Assembly: GCA_045805345.1 (NCBI GenBank)
Contig: JBJMLK010000140.1
Span: forward strand, 1-18,821
DNA length: 18,821 bases
Source: AC-37 sp045805345
GTDB taxonomy: Bacteria; Actinomycetota; Thermoleophilia; Solirubrobacterales; Thermoleophilaceae
Reading direction: 5' to 3'
Made by a program: the position numbers and the translations under genes. Shown here one piece after another: positions 6,950 to 14,442 of the stretch. Every line of letters starts with the position of its first letter. Positions within the stretch are counted from its first letter, which is position 1. The notes under the pieces are model-generated. The model searched no databases, was not told the origin of the DNA, and saw only the letters and a program-made list of their open reading frames with translations.

Positions 6950-7971
6950 CAGCCGCCCCCGGACGGGGGCAGGGGCGTGAGCAGGGAGCTCGCGCCGTCG
7001 GCCCAGGCGCCGAGCGTGCGCGCCGCCACGCGCTCGTCGAGCAGCACCATCGCGCGCGCGCCGAAGAGGATGTCGGCAGCCACCTCCGGGTCGTCCGCGG
7101 CGAGCGCGCCGGCCACGTCGTGCGCCGCGAGCGCCTCGTGCACCGCGTCGGCCTCGACGTGCTCGTCGAAGAAGTCGGTGGCCTCCTCGCCGAGCCCGAG
7201 CCGCCGCAGCGCATTGCCGTAGCGCCGGTTGGGCAGCGTGGAGTCCATCTCGAGCGCCGCCAGGTGGCCGACGATCGCGCCGCGCAGCCGGCGGTGCAGG
7301 CCGAACAGCGACATCACGTTGACGGTCGCCAGCGTCGTCCCCGGGATCGTGTCGAGGTAGGCGCCGTAGGCCGGGTCGAGGCCCAGCGCCTGCATCGCGC
7401 CCGCGTAGAGGTGCGCGTGCTGGCGGTCGGCGCGCCCGCCGCCGTACTCGTCGAACTGGACCTCCACGAGCGCGACCTTCACGCGGCCGGCCAGGCGCGG
7501 GATCGCCCACGAGTGGGGGTCGGCCTCCTTGAGCTGGTACGCCGACCGGTGGACGGCGAACTCGCGGAACTGCTCGAGGCTCGCGTGCATCTCGAGGTAG
7601 CGCGACAGCGACGGACCGTCGGCGGCGTCGAGGATCGCCTGGAGCTGCGCCGGCACGTCGGCCGGCTCGTCCACGGGCGCGGCGGCACGGAGTGCCTGCT
7701 CGAAGGCCCGCTCGAGCTGGGCGCGGTATGCGATCAGCGACGGCTCCCACTCCCAGTCCGGGTCGACCCCGTCGAACGACCGGTAGTGCAGCTCGTACAG
7801 GAGGTAGAGGGCGAGCTGCAGGTCGTCGTCGCCGAGCGCGTCCGCGGGCAGTGCCGGCGGGCCGGGGAGCTGGTGCGGCTGGCGCCGCAGTCGCTCGACC
7901 AGGAGCTCGCTCATCGCCCCGCGCGCGGGCGGGAGCGGCGGCGCCACGGCTTCGGGTGCCAGCGTCCTCAT
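6949..7971 (-). CDS. Haem-oxygenase-like diiron oxidase (iron-containing redox enzyme family)
   Basis: The 340-residue protein fits the haem-oxygenase-like diiron oxidase (HDO) superfamily, whose members carry out N-oxygenation, desaturation or C-C cleavage with O2. A full ligand set in the pattern known from SznF-type enzymes is visible: E149, E175, H185 (E-x9-H) and H271, D275, H278 (H-x3-D-x2-H). The core blocks are HRSAYQLKEADPHSWAIPRL, EVQFDEYGGGRADRQHAHLY and FFDEHVEADAVHE. Residues 1-50 are a variable Pro-rich leader. The ATG at 7971 is 10 nt after the ligase stop; the ATG at residue 20 (MSELLVERL) is a possible alternative. It is coupled to the CDGSH gene downstream. The substrate is unknown; the upstream ligase suggests an amino-acid amide or peptide-like molecule. 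Confidence 0.88.
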   Translation of the reverse strand: MRTLAPEAVAPPLPPARGAMSELLVERLRRQPHQLPGPPALPADALGDDDLQLALYLLYELHYRSFDGVDPDWEWEPSLIAYRAQLERAFEQALRAAAPVDEPADVPAQLQAILDAADGPSLSRYLEMHASLEQFREFAVHRSAYQLKEADPHSWAIPRLAGRVKVALVEVQFDEYGGGRADRQHAHLYAGAMQALGLDPAYGAYLDTIPGTTLATVNVMSLFGLHRRLRGAIVGHLAALEMDSTLPNRRYGNALRRLGLGEEATDFFDEHVEADAVHEALAAHDVAGALAADDPEVAADILFGARAMVLLDERVAARTLGAWADGASSLLTPLPPSGGG

Positions 7972-7981
7972 GGTCGGCCCA

Positions 7982-9109
7982 TTACCCGATCCCGGCGAGA
8001 AATCGCTCCTCCAGGTGCGCCACGACAGCCCTGGCGCCGCCGCCCGCGTGGGCCTCGCGCTGGCGCTGCGCCCCACCGCCGGCGGCGATCAGCGCGCGGG
8101 CGGCGTCCAGCTCGGGGGCGCAGCCGAGCTCGGCCGCCACGGGCGCCAGCTCGCGGAGGAGCGCCTCCAGGCGCTCGGCCGTCGGCGAGACCTCGCCGGT
8201 CTCGAGGTCCGCGAGAGTGCCGCGCACGCCGTCGCGCAGCGCCGCCCAGCGGTTCTCCTCGATCCGCCACGTCGCCGCCACCGGCAGCGGCTCGCCCGCG
8301 TCGTGGCGGCGCACCAGCCAGCCCACGAGCGCGTGCACGACCGCCGCGACGGCGGCGGCGTCGGCCACGGTCGCCTGCGTGTCGGGCACGCGCACCTCGA
8401 GCGTCCCGTGGAGGGGATGCGGGCGCAGCTCCCACCACCACACGCCCGGGTGCTGAACCGTCCCGGCGCGCTCGCCCCACTCGAGGTCGGCCGCCAGCCG
8501 CTCCCAGCTCTCGATCGGCGGCGGCACTCCCTGGCGCGGCAGCTGCTCGCCGATCTTCGGCCGGACCGTGGCGAGCCCCGTGTCCTCGCCCGCGTAGTAC
8601 GGAGCGTTGGCCGCGAGCGCCAGCAGCTCGGGCAGGTACGAGCGCAGCGCGTTGTGCACCGCACGGGCGCGCTCGGCCCCCGGCACGGCCACGTGCACCT
8701 GCAGCGCGAACACCAGCTGGCGCCTGGCCACGCGGCCGTAGGTCGCGGTCGTGTGGTCGTAGCGCGGCCCGCGGTTGAGCTGGCCCTCGGTCGCCGCGAA
8801 CGGGTGCACGCCCGCGCCCGCGAGCCGCACCAGGTCGCCGGCCGCGGCGTGGAGGTCGCGGCGCGCGGAGGCGAGGAACGCCGCGAGCTCCGGGACCGTG
8901 GCCGCGGGCGGGGAGACGATCTCGATCTGCGCGGCCGGCAGCTCGAGCTTGAAGCGCGGGTCGCCGGCGGTCCGCTCGAGCAGCTCGGAGGCGCGCGGCG
9001 CCAGGTCGAGCGACTCGGGGTCGAGCAGCATCAGCTCCTCCTCCACGCCGACCGTCAGCGGGGCGTCGCGGTCGAAGACGGCGCTGATCTGGGTAGAAGA
9101 CCGGGTCAT
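7982..9109 (-). CDS. ybdK: YbdK-type carboxylate-amine ligase (glutamate--cysteine ligase family 2)
   Basis: This 375-residue ATP-dependent ligase joins a carboxylate (usually gamma-glutamyl) to an amine. Motifs: LTVGVEEELMLLD (18-30), whose glutamates bind Mg-ATP, PAAQIEIVSPP (58-68), the middle segment NRGPRYDHTTATYG, and the conserved C-terminal EENRWAALRDGVRG. Length fits the GCS2 family (about 370). I chose the ATG at 9109 because it sits directly before the conserved N-terminus; longer versions read into the divergent methyltransferase. Its stop is 10 nt before the diiron oxidase start, so it heads that operon. It need not make gamma-glutamylcysteine: many YbdK proteins have weak or unknown substrates, and here the downstream oxidase suggests a dedicated product. 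Confidence 0.9.
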   Translation of the reverse strand: MTRSSTQISAVFDRDAPLTVGVEEELMLLDPESLDLAPRASELLERTAGDPRFKLELPAAQIEIVSPPAATVPELAAFLASARRDLHAAAGDLVRLAGAGVHPFAATEGQLNRGPRYDHTTATYGRVARRQLVFALQVHVAVPGAERARAVHNALRSYLPELLALAANAPYYAGEDTGLATVRPKIGEQLPRQGVPPPIESWERLAADLEWGERAGTVQHPGVWWWELRPHPLHGTLEVRVPDTQATVADAAAVAAVVHALVGWLVRRHDAGEPLPVAATWRIEENRWAALRDGVRGTLADLETGEVSPTAERLEALLRELAPVAAELGCAPELDAARALIAAGGGAQRQREAHAGGGARAVVAHLEERFLAGIG

Positions 9110-9128
9110 GGTGTCGGGAAGCGAAGCG

Positions 9129-9800
9129 ATGAGGCTGGTCGTGGTCCCCGGAGCGTTCCGGCCGCGCAGCGACTCGTGGATGCTGACGCAATCGCTGCTC
9201 GACGCGTCGCCCGGGGACGGCGCGGAGGTGCTCGACCTCTGCACGGGCAGCGGCGTGCTTGCGATCGCCGCCGCGCGGCTCGGGGCGCGCGCCACCGCGG
9301 TCGACGTCTCGCGGCGGTCGATCGTCACCGTGCGGCTGAACGCGCTCCTCAACGGCGTGTCGCGCGCGGTGCGCGCGGTGCGCGGCGACCTCTTCGACGC
9401 CGTGCCCGGCCGCAGCTTCGACACGATCGTCTCGAACCCGCCCTACGTGCCGTCGGAGTCGGCCGAGCTGCCCTCGCGCGGCCCGTCGAGGGCGTGGGAG
9501 GGCGGCCCTGACGGGCGCGTGGTGCTCGACCGGATCATCGACGAGGCGCCGGCCCGGCTGCGCCCCGGCGGGCGGCTCCTGCTGGTGCACTCGTCGCTGT
9601 GCGGAACCGAGGCGACGCTCGAGCGGCTGGCGGCGGGCGGCCTCGAGGCACGCGTGGCCCAGCGCCGGCGCGGCCCGCTCGGCCCGCTGATGCTCGCGCG
9701 GGTGGACGACCTCGAGCGCCGCGGCGTGCTCGAGCCTGGGCAGCGCGAGGAGGAGGTCGTGGTGATCGAGGGCAGGCGGGGGCGCGTCAGCGCAGGGTGA
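9129..9800 (+). CDS. HemK2/MTQ2-family class I methyltransferase
   Basis: This 223-residue SAM-dependent methyltransferase has DLCTGSGVLAIAAA (36-49, SAM-binding loop), VDVSRR (59-63, acidic end of strand 2) and SNPPYVPSE (102-110). NPPY is the catalytic motif of N5-glutamine and N6-adenine methyltransferases; the HemK2/MTQ2 group modifies Gln in release factors or other proteins. The start MRLVVVPGAFRPRSDSWML matches the family N-terminus. I chose the ATG at 9129, with a GGGAA ribosome site 8 nt upstream, over the in-frame ATG at 9108. It diverges from the ligase/diiron oxidase operon with only 19 bp between start codons, so the two are probably co-regulated. The last 14 bp overlap the convergent DUF6916-like gene. 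Confidence 0.88.
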   Translation: MRLVVVPGAFRPRSDSWMLTQSLLDASPGDGAEVLDLCTGSGVLAIAAARLGARATAVDVSRRSIVTVRLNALLNGVSRAVRAVRGDLFDAVPGRSFDTIVSNPPYVPSESAELPSRGPSRAWEGGPDGRVVLDRIIDEAPARLRPGGRLLLVHSSLCGTEATLERLAAGGLEARVAQRRRGPLGPLMLARVDDLERRGVLEPGQREEEVVVIEGRRGRVSAG

Positions 9801-10557
9801 CCGGCACGCGCTCCGCGTGCTCGCCGGCCACGACCACAAGGTCGTAGCGCCCGCGGCGCAGCCGCTCGTGCGAGAGCTGAAGCACCACACGGTGGTCGTG
9901 CACGGCGCGGGCGCCCGAGATGGCGACCGGCTTGCCGTCGCGCACGAGCGACGCGTGCGCGCGGCGCGGGTGCAGGCGCTCGCCGAGCACCAGCTCGGCG
10001 CGCACGCCGTGGCGGCCCTGGCGCACCTGCGCGTGCGAGACGAGCTCGGGCGGGCGATGCTGCGGCGGCCGCTGCTCCGGGCGGCCACGCGGGGCACGCG
10101 GCGCCAGCCGGCGCGTGAGGCCGCGCGAGCGGTCGACGATCGCCTCGTAGTCCTGCGAGCGGCCGGTCGGGTCGACCGGTGAGATCATCAGCCTGAAGCT
10201 GCCGAGCGACGGGTGGCTGAGCGGCTGGATCCCGCCCTCGATGCCGGGCGGGCCGGCGAACAGCAGCGCGAAGGCGTCGTCGCGGCCCTCGCGGCCCGGG
10301 AGGTCGCCCACCTCGGCGAGCGTCAGCGTGACCGTCCGGCCCCAGCTGCCGGCGGCGAAGTCCTGCGCCGGGAGCCGCGCGTAGCCCGAGCGACGCAGGT
10401 ACGCCGGATCGTCGCCAATTGCCGTGATCGCCGAGGCGACGTGGGGGTTCAGCGCCGCGAACGCGGCCGCGCCGGCGACCCCGCCGGAGGCCAGCAGACC
10501 GCGACGAGTGAGGGTGTGTTGGGTTGTGTGGGAGGAGACCACGGTCTGGGTCCCCAT
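9787..10557 (-). CDS. Tat-exported DUF6916-like protein with C-terminal Ig-like domain
   Basis: The 256-residue protein carries a twin-arginine signal: TLTRRGLLASGGVAGAAAFA with R18-R19 and cleavage near HVASA (about residue 43). Residues 55-140 (YARLPAQDF, VTLTLAEVGDLPGREGRDDAFALLFAGP, GIQPLSHPSLGSFRLMISPVD, DYEAIVDR) match the DUF6916 family of actinobacterial beta-sandwich proteins. After a basic Pro/Arg linker comes a strand-rich C-terminal part (VRAELVLGERL to YDLVVVAGEHAERVPVTLR) like a small Ig domain. The role is unknown, probably a cell-surface structural protein folded before export. The ATG at 10557 gives the shortest product that keeps the Tat signal. Its 3' end overlaps the methyltransferase by 14 bp. 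Promoter and an odd hairpin lie upstream (see separate entries). Confidence 0.75.
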   Translation of the reverse strand: MGTQTVVSSHTTQHTLTRRGLLASGGVAGAAAFAALNPHVASAITAIGDDPAYLRRSGYARLPAQDFAAGSWGRTVTLTLAEVGDLPGREGRDDAFALLFAGPPGIEGGIQPLSHPSLGSFRLMISPVDPTGRSQDYEAIVDRSRGLTRRLAPRAPRGRPEQRPPQHRPPELVSHAQVRQGRHGVRAELVLGERLHPRRAHASLVRDGKPVAISGARAVHDHRVVLQLSHERLRRGRYDLVVVAGEHAERVPVTLR

Positions 10558-10580
10558 CGGCGCACGGCCAGTGGCGCTTG

Positions 10581-10602
10581 AAAAAAGGCGCGCGAGCGCG
10601 CC
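10581..10602 (-). terminator. Intrinsic-terminator-like hairpin with U-tract in the DUF6916 leader
   Basis: On the minus strand a 7-bp arm pair GGCGCGC/GCGCGCC (10602-10596 and 10593-10587) is followed immediately by six T residues (10586-10581). This is the only classical stem-plus-T-tract in the window. It lies in the 5' leader of the DUF6916 gene, 23 nt before its start codon, so it may attenuate that gene or stop antisense transcription coming from the glycoside hydrolase gene. Confidence 0.5.
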
Positions 10603-10619
10603 AGGCGGGTCCCGAGGCC

Positions 10620-10648
10620 ACTCTACGCCGCCTGATCGGATGTGGCAA
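10620..10648 (-). promoter_or_regulatory. Sigma-70-type promoter for the DUF6916 gene
   Basis: Minus-strand TTGCCA (10648-10643) matches the -35 consensus at 5 of 6 bases. It is followed after exactly 17 nt by TAGAGT (10625-10620), a 4 of 6 match to TATAAT. The predicted start is near 10613, giving a leader of about 55 nt that includes the hairpin. The -35 overlaps the first codons of the divergent glycoside hydrolase frame. Confidence 0.55.
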
Positions 10649-12550
10649 GAAATCCAGCCAGCTACCCTGCGGCGCTTGCGCCTCGCCCTCGCCAGCGGGC
10701 TGGCGGCCTCGCTCGCCGCCGCCGCCCTCGCCGCCGCGCCCGCGGGGGCCGTGTTCACGCCGCCGGAGAAGGCCGTCACGGTCGACGGCGCCACCGGTCG
10801 CTTTCTCCTCGACGGCACCTGGCGGATGCGCCGCGACAAGGACATCCACGGCGTGGCGGCCGGCTGGGCCACCCAGACCACCACCAAGGGCTGGAAGAAG
10901 GTCACTGTCCCCAACGCCTGGAATGCGCACAACTTCAGCCCGAAGAGCATGGGCGGCGGGGTCACCTGGTACCGGAAGGACTTCAAGCTCCCGCAGTCGG
11001 GCTCGAAGTACGACTGGCTCGTGCGCTTCGAGTCGATTCGCTATCGCGCGAGCGTGTGGGTGAACGGCCACGAGATCGGCGGCCACACCGGCGCCTACCT
11101 GCCGTTCGAGCTCCAGCTCCGGTCGCTGTCGCGCAAGGGCGTGAACCGGCTCGTGATTCGCGTGGACAACCGCCAGCGCGACACCGACCTCCCGCCCGGC
11201 TCGCTCACAACCGAGGGCCTGCCGAACGGCGGCTGGTGGAACTACGGCGGGCTGCTGGGCGACGTCTACCTACGGCGCGTGGACCAGATCGACATCCAGG
11301 ACGTGCGCGTGCTGCCTCACCTCGACTGCGCCAGCTGCGACGCCCAGATGGAGTACCGCGCCACCGTCAAGAACTACTCGGACCACAGCGCCCCGGTCAA
11401 GCTCACCAGCAAGTTCGGCGACCAGGACGTGGACCTGGGCGAGCACACGATCGGGGCCGGGGACAGCGAGGAGATCCGCGGCACCACGACCATCGCGAGC
11501 CCGCACCTGTGGTCACCGTCGGACCCGTTCCTGTACCAGGTGTCGCTGTCGGCGTCCGGCGCCGGCGGGTCGGCCGGCTGGACGCTCGAGAGCGGCATCC
11601 GCTCGATCGCCGTGCAGAACGGGCGGCTGACGCTGAACGGGCGCGGCGTGAACTTCCGCGGCGGCTTCTTCCACGAGGACAGCCTGAAGAAGGGCGGCGC
11701 CGCCGACCACGCGCGGATGCAGCTCGTGATCGACCGGCTCAAGCAGATCGGCGGCACCGTGCTGCGCACGCACTATCCGCTCGACCCGTACTTCCACCAG
11801 CTGGCCGACCGCGAGGGCGTCTTCATCTGGTCGGAGATCCCGGTCTACCAGGTCGAGCCTGAGACGATGAAGATCCCGAGCTTCCGCAAGTCGGCGCTGC
11901 GCGAGATGCGCGAGAACATCCTCGACAACGCCAGCCACCCGTCGGTGCTCACGTGGTCGATGGCCAACGAGCTGGCCGCCGAGCCCGGGTCCGGCGAGCG
12001 CAAGTACTTCCGCGACCAGTCGAAGAACATCCGCTCGCTCGACCCGACCCGGCCGGTGTCGCTGGTGATCCTCGGCTATCCGTACGCGGGCTGCCAGCGG
12101 TCGGCGTACAAGCCCGTCGACATGCTCGGCGTGAATACGTACTTCGGGTGGTACGAGGGGCCGAACGGGTCGATCGCCGACCGCCGCCAGCTTTCGCCGT
12201 ACCTCGACGCGCTGCGCAAGTGCTATCCCGACAAGGCGATAGCCAACACCGAGTTCGGGGCCGAGGCCAACCGCAAGGGGCCGGCCGAGGAGCGCGGCAC
12301 CTACGCGTTCCAGAAGAACTACGTGAACTACACCCTCGGGGTCTACGCGAAGAAGCCGTGGATCAGCGGCGCGATCGGGATGCTGATGGCGTTCCGCTGC
12401 CGGCCGAACTGGGACGGCGGCAACCCGCGGCCGACGCCGCCCATCCACGAGAAGGGCGTGTTCGACTTGAACGGCGACCCCAAGCCGGCGGCGGCCGTGA
12501 TGAGCGACTGGTACCACAGGACCCAGCAGTACGACCTGCCCGCGCCGTGA
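10640..12550 (+). CDS. Secreted glycoside hydrolase family 2 enzyme (beta-glucuronidase/galactosidase-like)
   Basis: The 636-residue retaining glycosidase has a signal peptide ending near AAAPAGA (residue 37), a GH2 sugar-binding domain (GTWRMRRD; WYRKDFKLP; RYRASVWVNGHEIGGHTGAYLPFE), an Ig-like domain (about 215-325) and a TIM barrel from about residue 332 (LNGRGVNFRGGFFHEDS, RTHYPLDPYFHQLAD). The acid/base is E444 in WSMANE and the nucleophile E538 in NTEFGAE. The glucuronidase carboxylate-binding motif NxKG reads HEKG here (603-606), so specificity is open. The start is uncertain: I report the ATG at 10640, but TACCCT (10663-10668) lies 7 nt before an in-frame TTG at 10676, which would give a clean signal peptide and a leaderless mRNA. 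Its stop overlaps the next gene by 4 bp. Confidence 0.9.
   Translation: MWQEIQPATLRRLRLALASGLAASLAAAALAAAPAGAVFTPPEKAVTVDGATGRFLLDGTWRMRRDKDIHGVAAGWATQTTTKGWKKVTVPNAWNAHNFSPKSMGGGVTWYRKDFKLPQSGSKYDWLVRFESIRYRASVWVNGHEIGGHTGAYLPFELQLRSLSRKGVNRLVIRVDNRQRDTDLPPGSLTTEGLPNGGWWNYGGLLGDVYLRRVDQIDIQDVRVLPHLDCASCDAQMEYRATVKNYSDHSAPVKLTSKFGDQDVDLGEHTIGAGDSEEIRGTTTIASPHLWSPSDPFLYQVSLSASGAGGSAGWTLESGIRSIAVQNGRLTLNGRGVNFRGGFFHEDSLKKGGAADHARMQLVIDRLKQIGGTVLRTHYPLDPYFHQLADREGVFIWSEIPVYQVEPETMKIPSFRKSALREMRENILDNASHPSVLTWSMANELAAEPGSGERKYFRDQSKNIRSLDPTRPVSLVILGYPYAGCQRSAYKPVDMLGVNTYFGWYEGPNGSIADRRQLSPYLDALRKCYPDKAIANTEFGAEANRKGPAEERGTYAFQKNYVNYTLGVYAKKPWISGAIGMLMAFRCRPNWDGGNPRPTPPIHEKGVFDLNGDPKPAAAVMSDWYHRTQQYDLPAP
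10663..10668 (+). promoter_or_regulatory. Possible leaderless -10 element for the GH2 gene
   Basis: TACCCT lies 7 nt before the in-frame TTG at 10676, matching the hexamer-to-start spacing of other genes in this window (6, 6 and 8 nt). If used, the ATG at 10640 is outside the transcript and TTG is the true start. Confidence 0.35.
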
Positions 12551-14400
12551 CGCGTGCGCGCCGCTTGGGCGTGGCGGCGCTGGCCGCCGGCGCCGCGTGC
12601 GCGACCTGGGCCGCGGGTGCGAGCGGGTACGGCTTCGCGCCCGCTCGCATGGCCGCGGGCCCAAGTGGCAACGTCGTCGGCTTCGGCGGGGTGAGCCTGG
12701 CGCGCGACGGCGGCGGGGCGGTGGCGTACCTGCTGCGCGACGGCGGGCAGCCGCACGTCTACGTGTCGCGCCTGGTGCGCGGCGACCCGGTGTCGCGCGC
12801 GCGCGTGGACACGGGACAGGTCACCCCGTCGTCGGAGGTGCGGGTGGCGGCCGCCGACCGCGGTCGCGTCGTGGTCGCGTGGCTCAGCGGAGGCCAGGTG
12901 TGGGGCGCGGTGGAGCGCAGGCGCGGCGCGGGCTTCGACCCGCCGCGGTCGCTCTGCGTCTGCCCGTCGGCGTCCGACCTCTCGCTCGACGTCTCGCGCT
13001 TCGGCACGGCGTACCTGACCTTCACCACCGGGACGGCCGGCGGGCACGATGTTCGGGTGGCGACCTTCGACGACGGCGCGTGGTCGCTTCTGAGCACGCC
13101 GGTCGACATCGTCCCCGCGCGCGACGCGTTCGGCGCCCGCGTGGCGGCGTCGTCCGACGGCACGGGCGTGGCGGCCTGGACCGAGCGGGTGGGCGGCGCC
13201 ACGCGCGTGTTCGAGCGAAGGCTCCTGCGTGGCCGCCTCAGCCGGGTGCCCCAGAAGGCGAGCGTCGGGGCGCTCGACGGGCGCACCGGGTTGAGCGCGG
13301 ACACCCCGTCCGTCGACGTGACGGACGAGTCGAGCTTCGTGTGGGTCGCGTTCCGGCAGGGCTTCGACGCTGGCGGCGCGCCGCGCTCGCGCGTGCTCGC
13401 GCGCCGGCTGCGAGGGTCGAGGTTCGACCGCACGGCCCAGATCGACGGCCAGCGCTTCCCCGCGAAGACGGGGGCCGTGCGCGCGGCGCTCGCGGTCTCC
13501 GGGCGCGGCTACGGGATGGCGCTGACGGTGATGGGGTCGAACGCGCTCACGGCGTCGCCGCTCCGCCGGGTGCCGAACTCGACCGAGCTCGCGTTCCAGC
13601 AGCAGCTGCCGGTGGCGGGCGCGAGTGGCCTGCCCCCGCACGCGGCCGTGAGCATCGCGGAGAGCACCCACGCGCTCGCCGTGTGGGAGCGGCGCGTGCA
13701 CGGCGCGCCCGGCGTGGTGGCGCGCTACTTCGACGGCGAGGCGTTCGGCGACTCGCGCACGTTGTCGCACCGCGGCGCGGGCCCGTCGGCCGGCGCGTTC
13801 GGAATCGACGCCGAGGGTGACGACGCCGACGACCACGTGGTGGCGTTCCTGCAGGGCCCGCCCGGCGCGCGCAGGGTGCAGGTGGTGGCGTTCGCGGGCC
13901 AGCTCGACGTCGGCCCGATCTTCGGGCACCGCAAGTGGCGGCGCACCAGTCGTCCGCTGGTGCGCTGGCAGAAGACGCCGACGCCGGTGCCCTGGGGCCC
14001 CGTCCGCTACCGGCTCGAGATCGAGGGGCGGCGGATCGGCACCACGCGCAAGACGCACCTGCAGGTGAAGCATCCGCTCGCCGACGGCGCACACGACGCG
14101 TGGGTGGTGGCGATCGACGCGCGCGGGAGCGAGACGCGCAGCCGAACCTACGTCGTCGGCACCGACACCGCACGCCCGCACGGGCGGGTCAAGCACGTGA
14201 AGGACGGCTGGAAGGTGTGGGCCTCCGACGCGACGGCCGGGGTCCGCGAGGCGCGCCTGGACTTCGGCCGCGACGGCTCGGTCGAGGTGCCGATCGACCA
14301 CTACCGCGTGGATGGCGTGGTGGTTCATGCGCACAAGGGGGCGCCACGGCCGACGCTGCGCCTGCGCGACTGGGCGGGCTGGACCCGCGATGTGCGCTGA
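12547..14400 (+). CDS. Exported beta-propeller protein with C-terminal Ig/Fn3-like domains
   Basis: The 617-residue protein begins with a signal peptide (VTRARRLGVAALAAGAACATWAAGASG). About seven repeats follow, each with the pattern small-G-x-A/V-x-V-A-W/Y then a variable turn and a closing strand: GGGAVAYLLRDG, GRVVVAWLSGG, GTAYLTFTTGT, GTGVAAWTERV, SSFVWVAFRQG, GYGMALTVMGS and HALAVWERRV. This suggests a seven-bladed propeller over about residues 45-440. The last ~160 residues (SRPLVRWQKTPTPVPWGPVRYRLEIEG onward) look like two Ig/Fn3 domains of the kind found in surface proteins. No catalytic motif is seen. GTG overlaps the GH2 stop (GTGA), so the two are translated together and probably act on the same extracellular carbohydrate. 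Function is not known. Confidence 0.78.
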   Translation: MTRARRLGVAALAAGAACATWAAGASGYGFAPARMAAGPSGNVVGFGGVSLARDGGGAVAYLLRDGGQPHVYVSRLVRGDPVSRARVDTGQVTPSSEVRVAAADRGRVVVAWLSGGQVWGAVERRRGAGFDPPRSLCVCPSASDLSLDVSRFGTAYLTFTTGTAGGHDVRVATFDDGAWSLLSTPVDIVPARDAFGARVAASSDGTGVAAWTERVGGATRVFERRLLRGRLSRVPQKASVGALDGRTGLSADTPSVDVTDESSFVWVAFRQGFDAGGAPRSRVLARRLRGSRFDRTAQIDGQRFPAKTGAVRAALAVSGRGYGMALTVMGSNALTASPLRRVPNSTELAFQQQLPVAGASGLPPHAAVSIAESTHALAVWERRVHGAPGVVARYFDGEAFGDSRTLSHRGAGPSAGAFGIDAEGDDADDHVVAFLQGPPGARRVQVVAFAGQLDVGPIFGHRKWRRTSRPLVRWQKTPTPVPWGPVRYRLEIEGRRIGTTRKTHLQVKHPLADGAHDAWVVAIDARGSETRSRTYVVGTDTARPHGRVKHVKDGWKVWASDATAGVREARLDFGRDGSVEVPIDHYRVDGVVVHAHKGAPRPTLRLRDWAGWTRDVR

Positions 14401-14410
14401 CGTCTCGCGC

Positions 14411-14438
14411 CGCGTGGCCGCTTAAGCTGCGGCACGCG
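14411..14438 (+). terminator. Hairpin between the two propeller genes
   Basis: CGCGTG-G-CCGC (14411-14421) pairs with GCGGCACGCG (14429-14438): 10 bp with one bulged G and a TTAAGCT loop. It starts 10 nt after the stop codon at 14400 and has no T-tract, as is common in actinobacterial terminators. The loop holds a TAAGCT hexamer that could serve as -10 for the next gene. Confidence 0.4.
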
Positions 14439-14442
14439 CTCG

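Noticed and set aside
5060..7222. 720-codon plus-strand open frame across the stress operon
   Set aside because: It is opposite several minus-strand genes with recognisable domains and clean overlaps. Its Ala/Arg/Ser repeats are the antisense of coiled-coil codons.
12343..14334. 663-codon minus-strand frame opposite the propeller gene
   Set aside because: The composition is low-complexity and Arg/His/Ala-rich without any fold signature, whereas the plus strand has a signal peptide and regular repeats.
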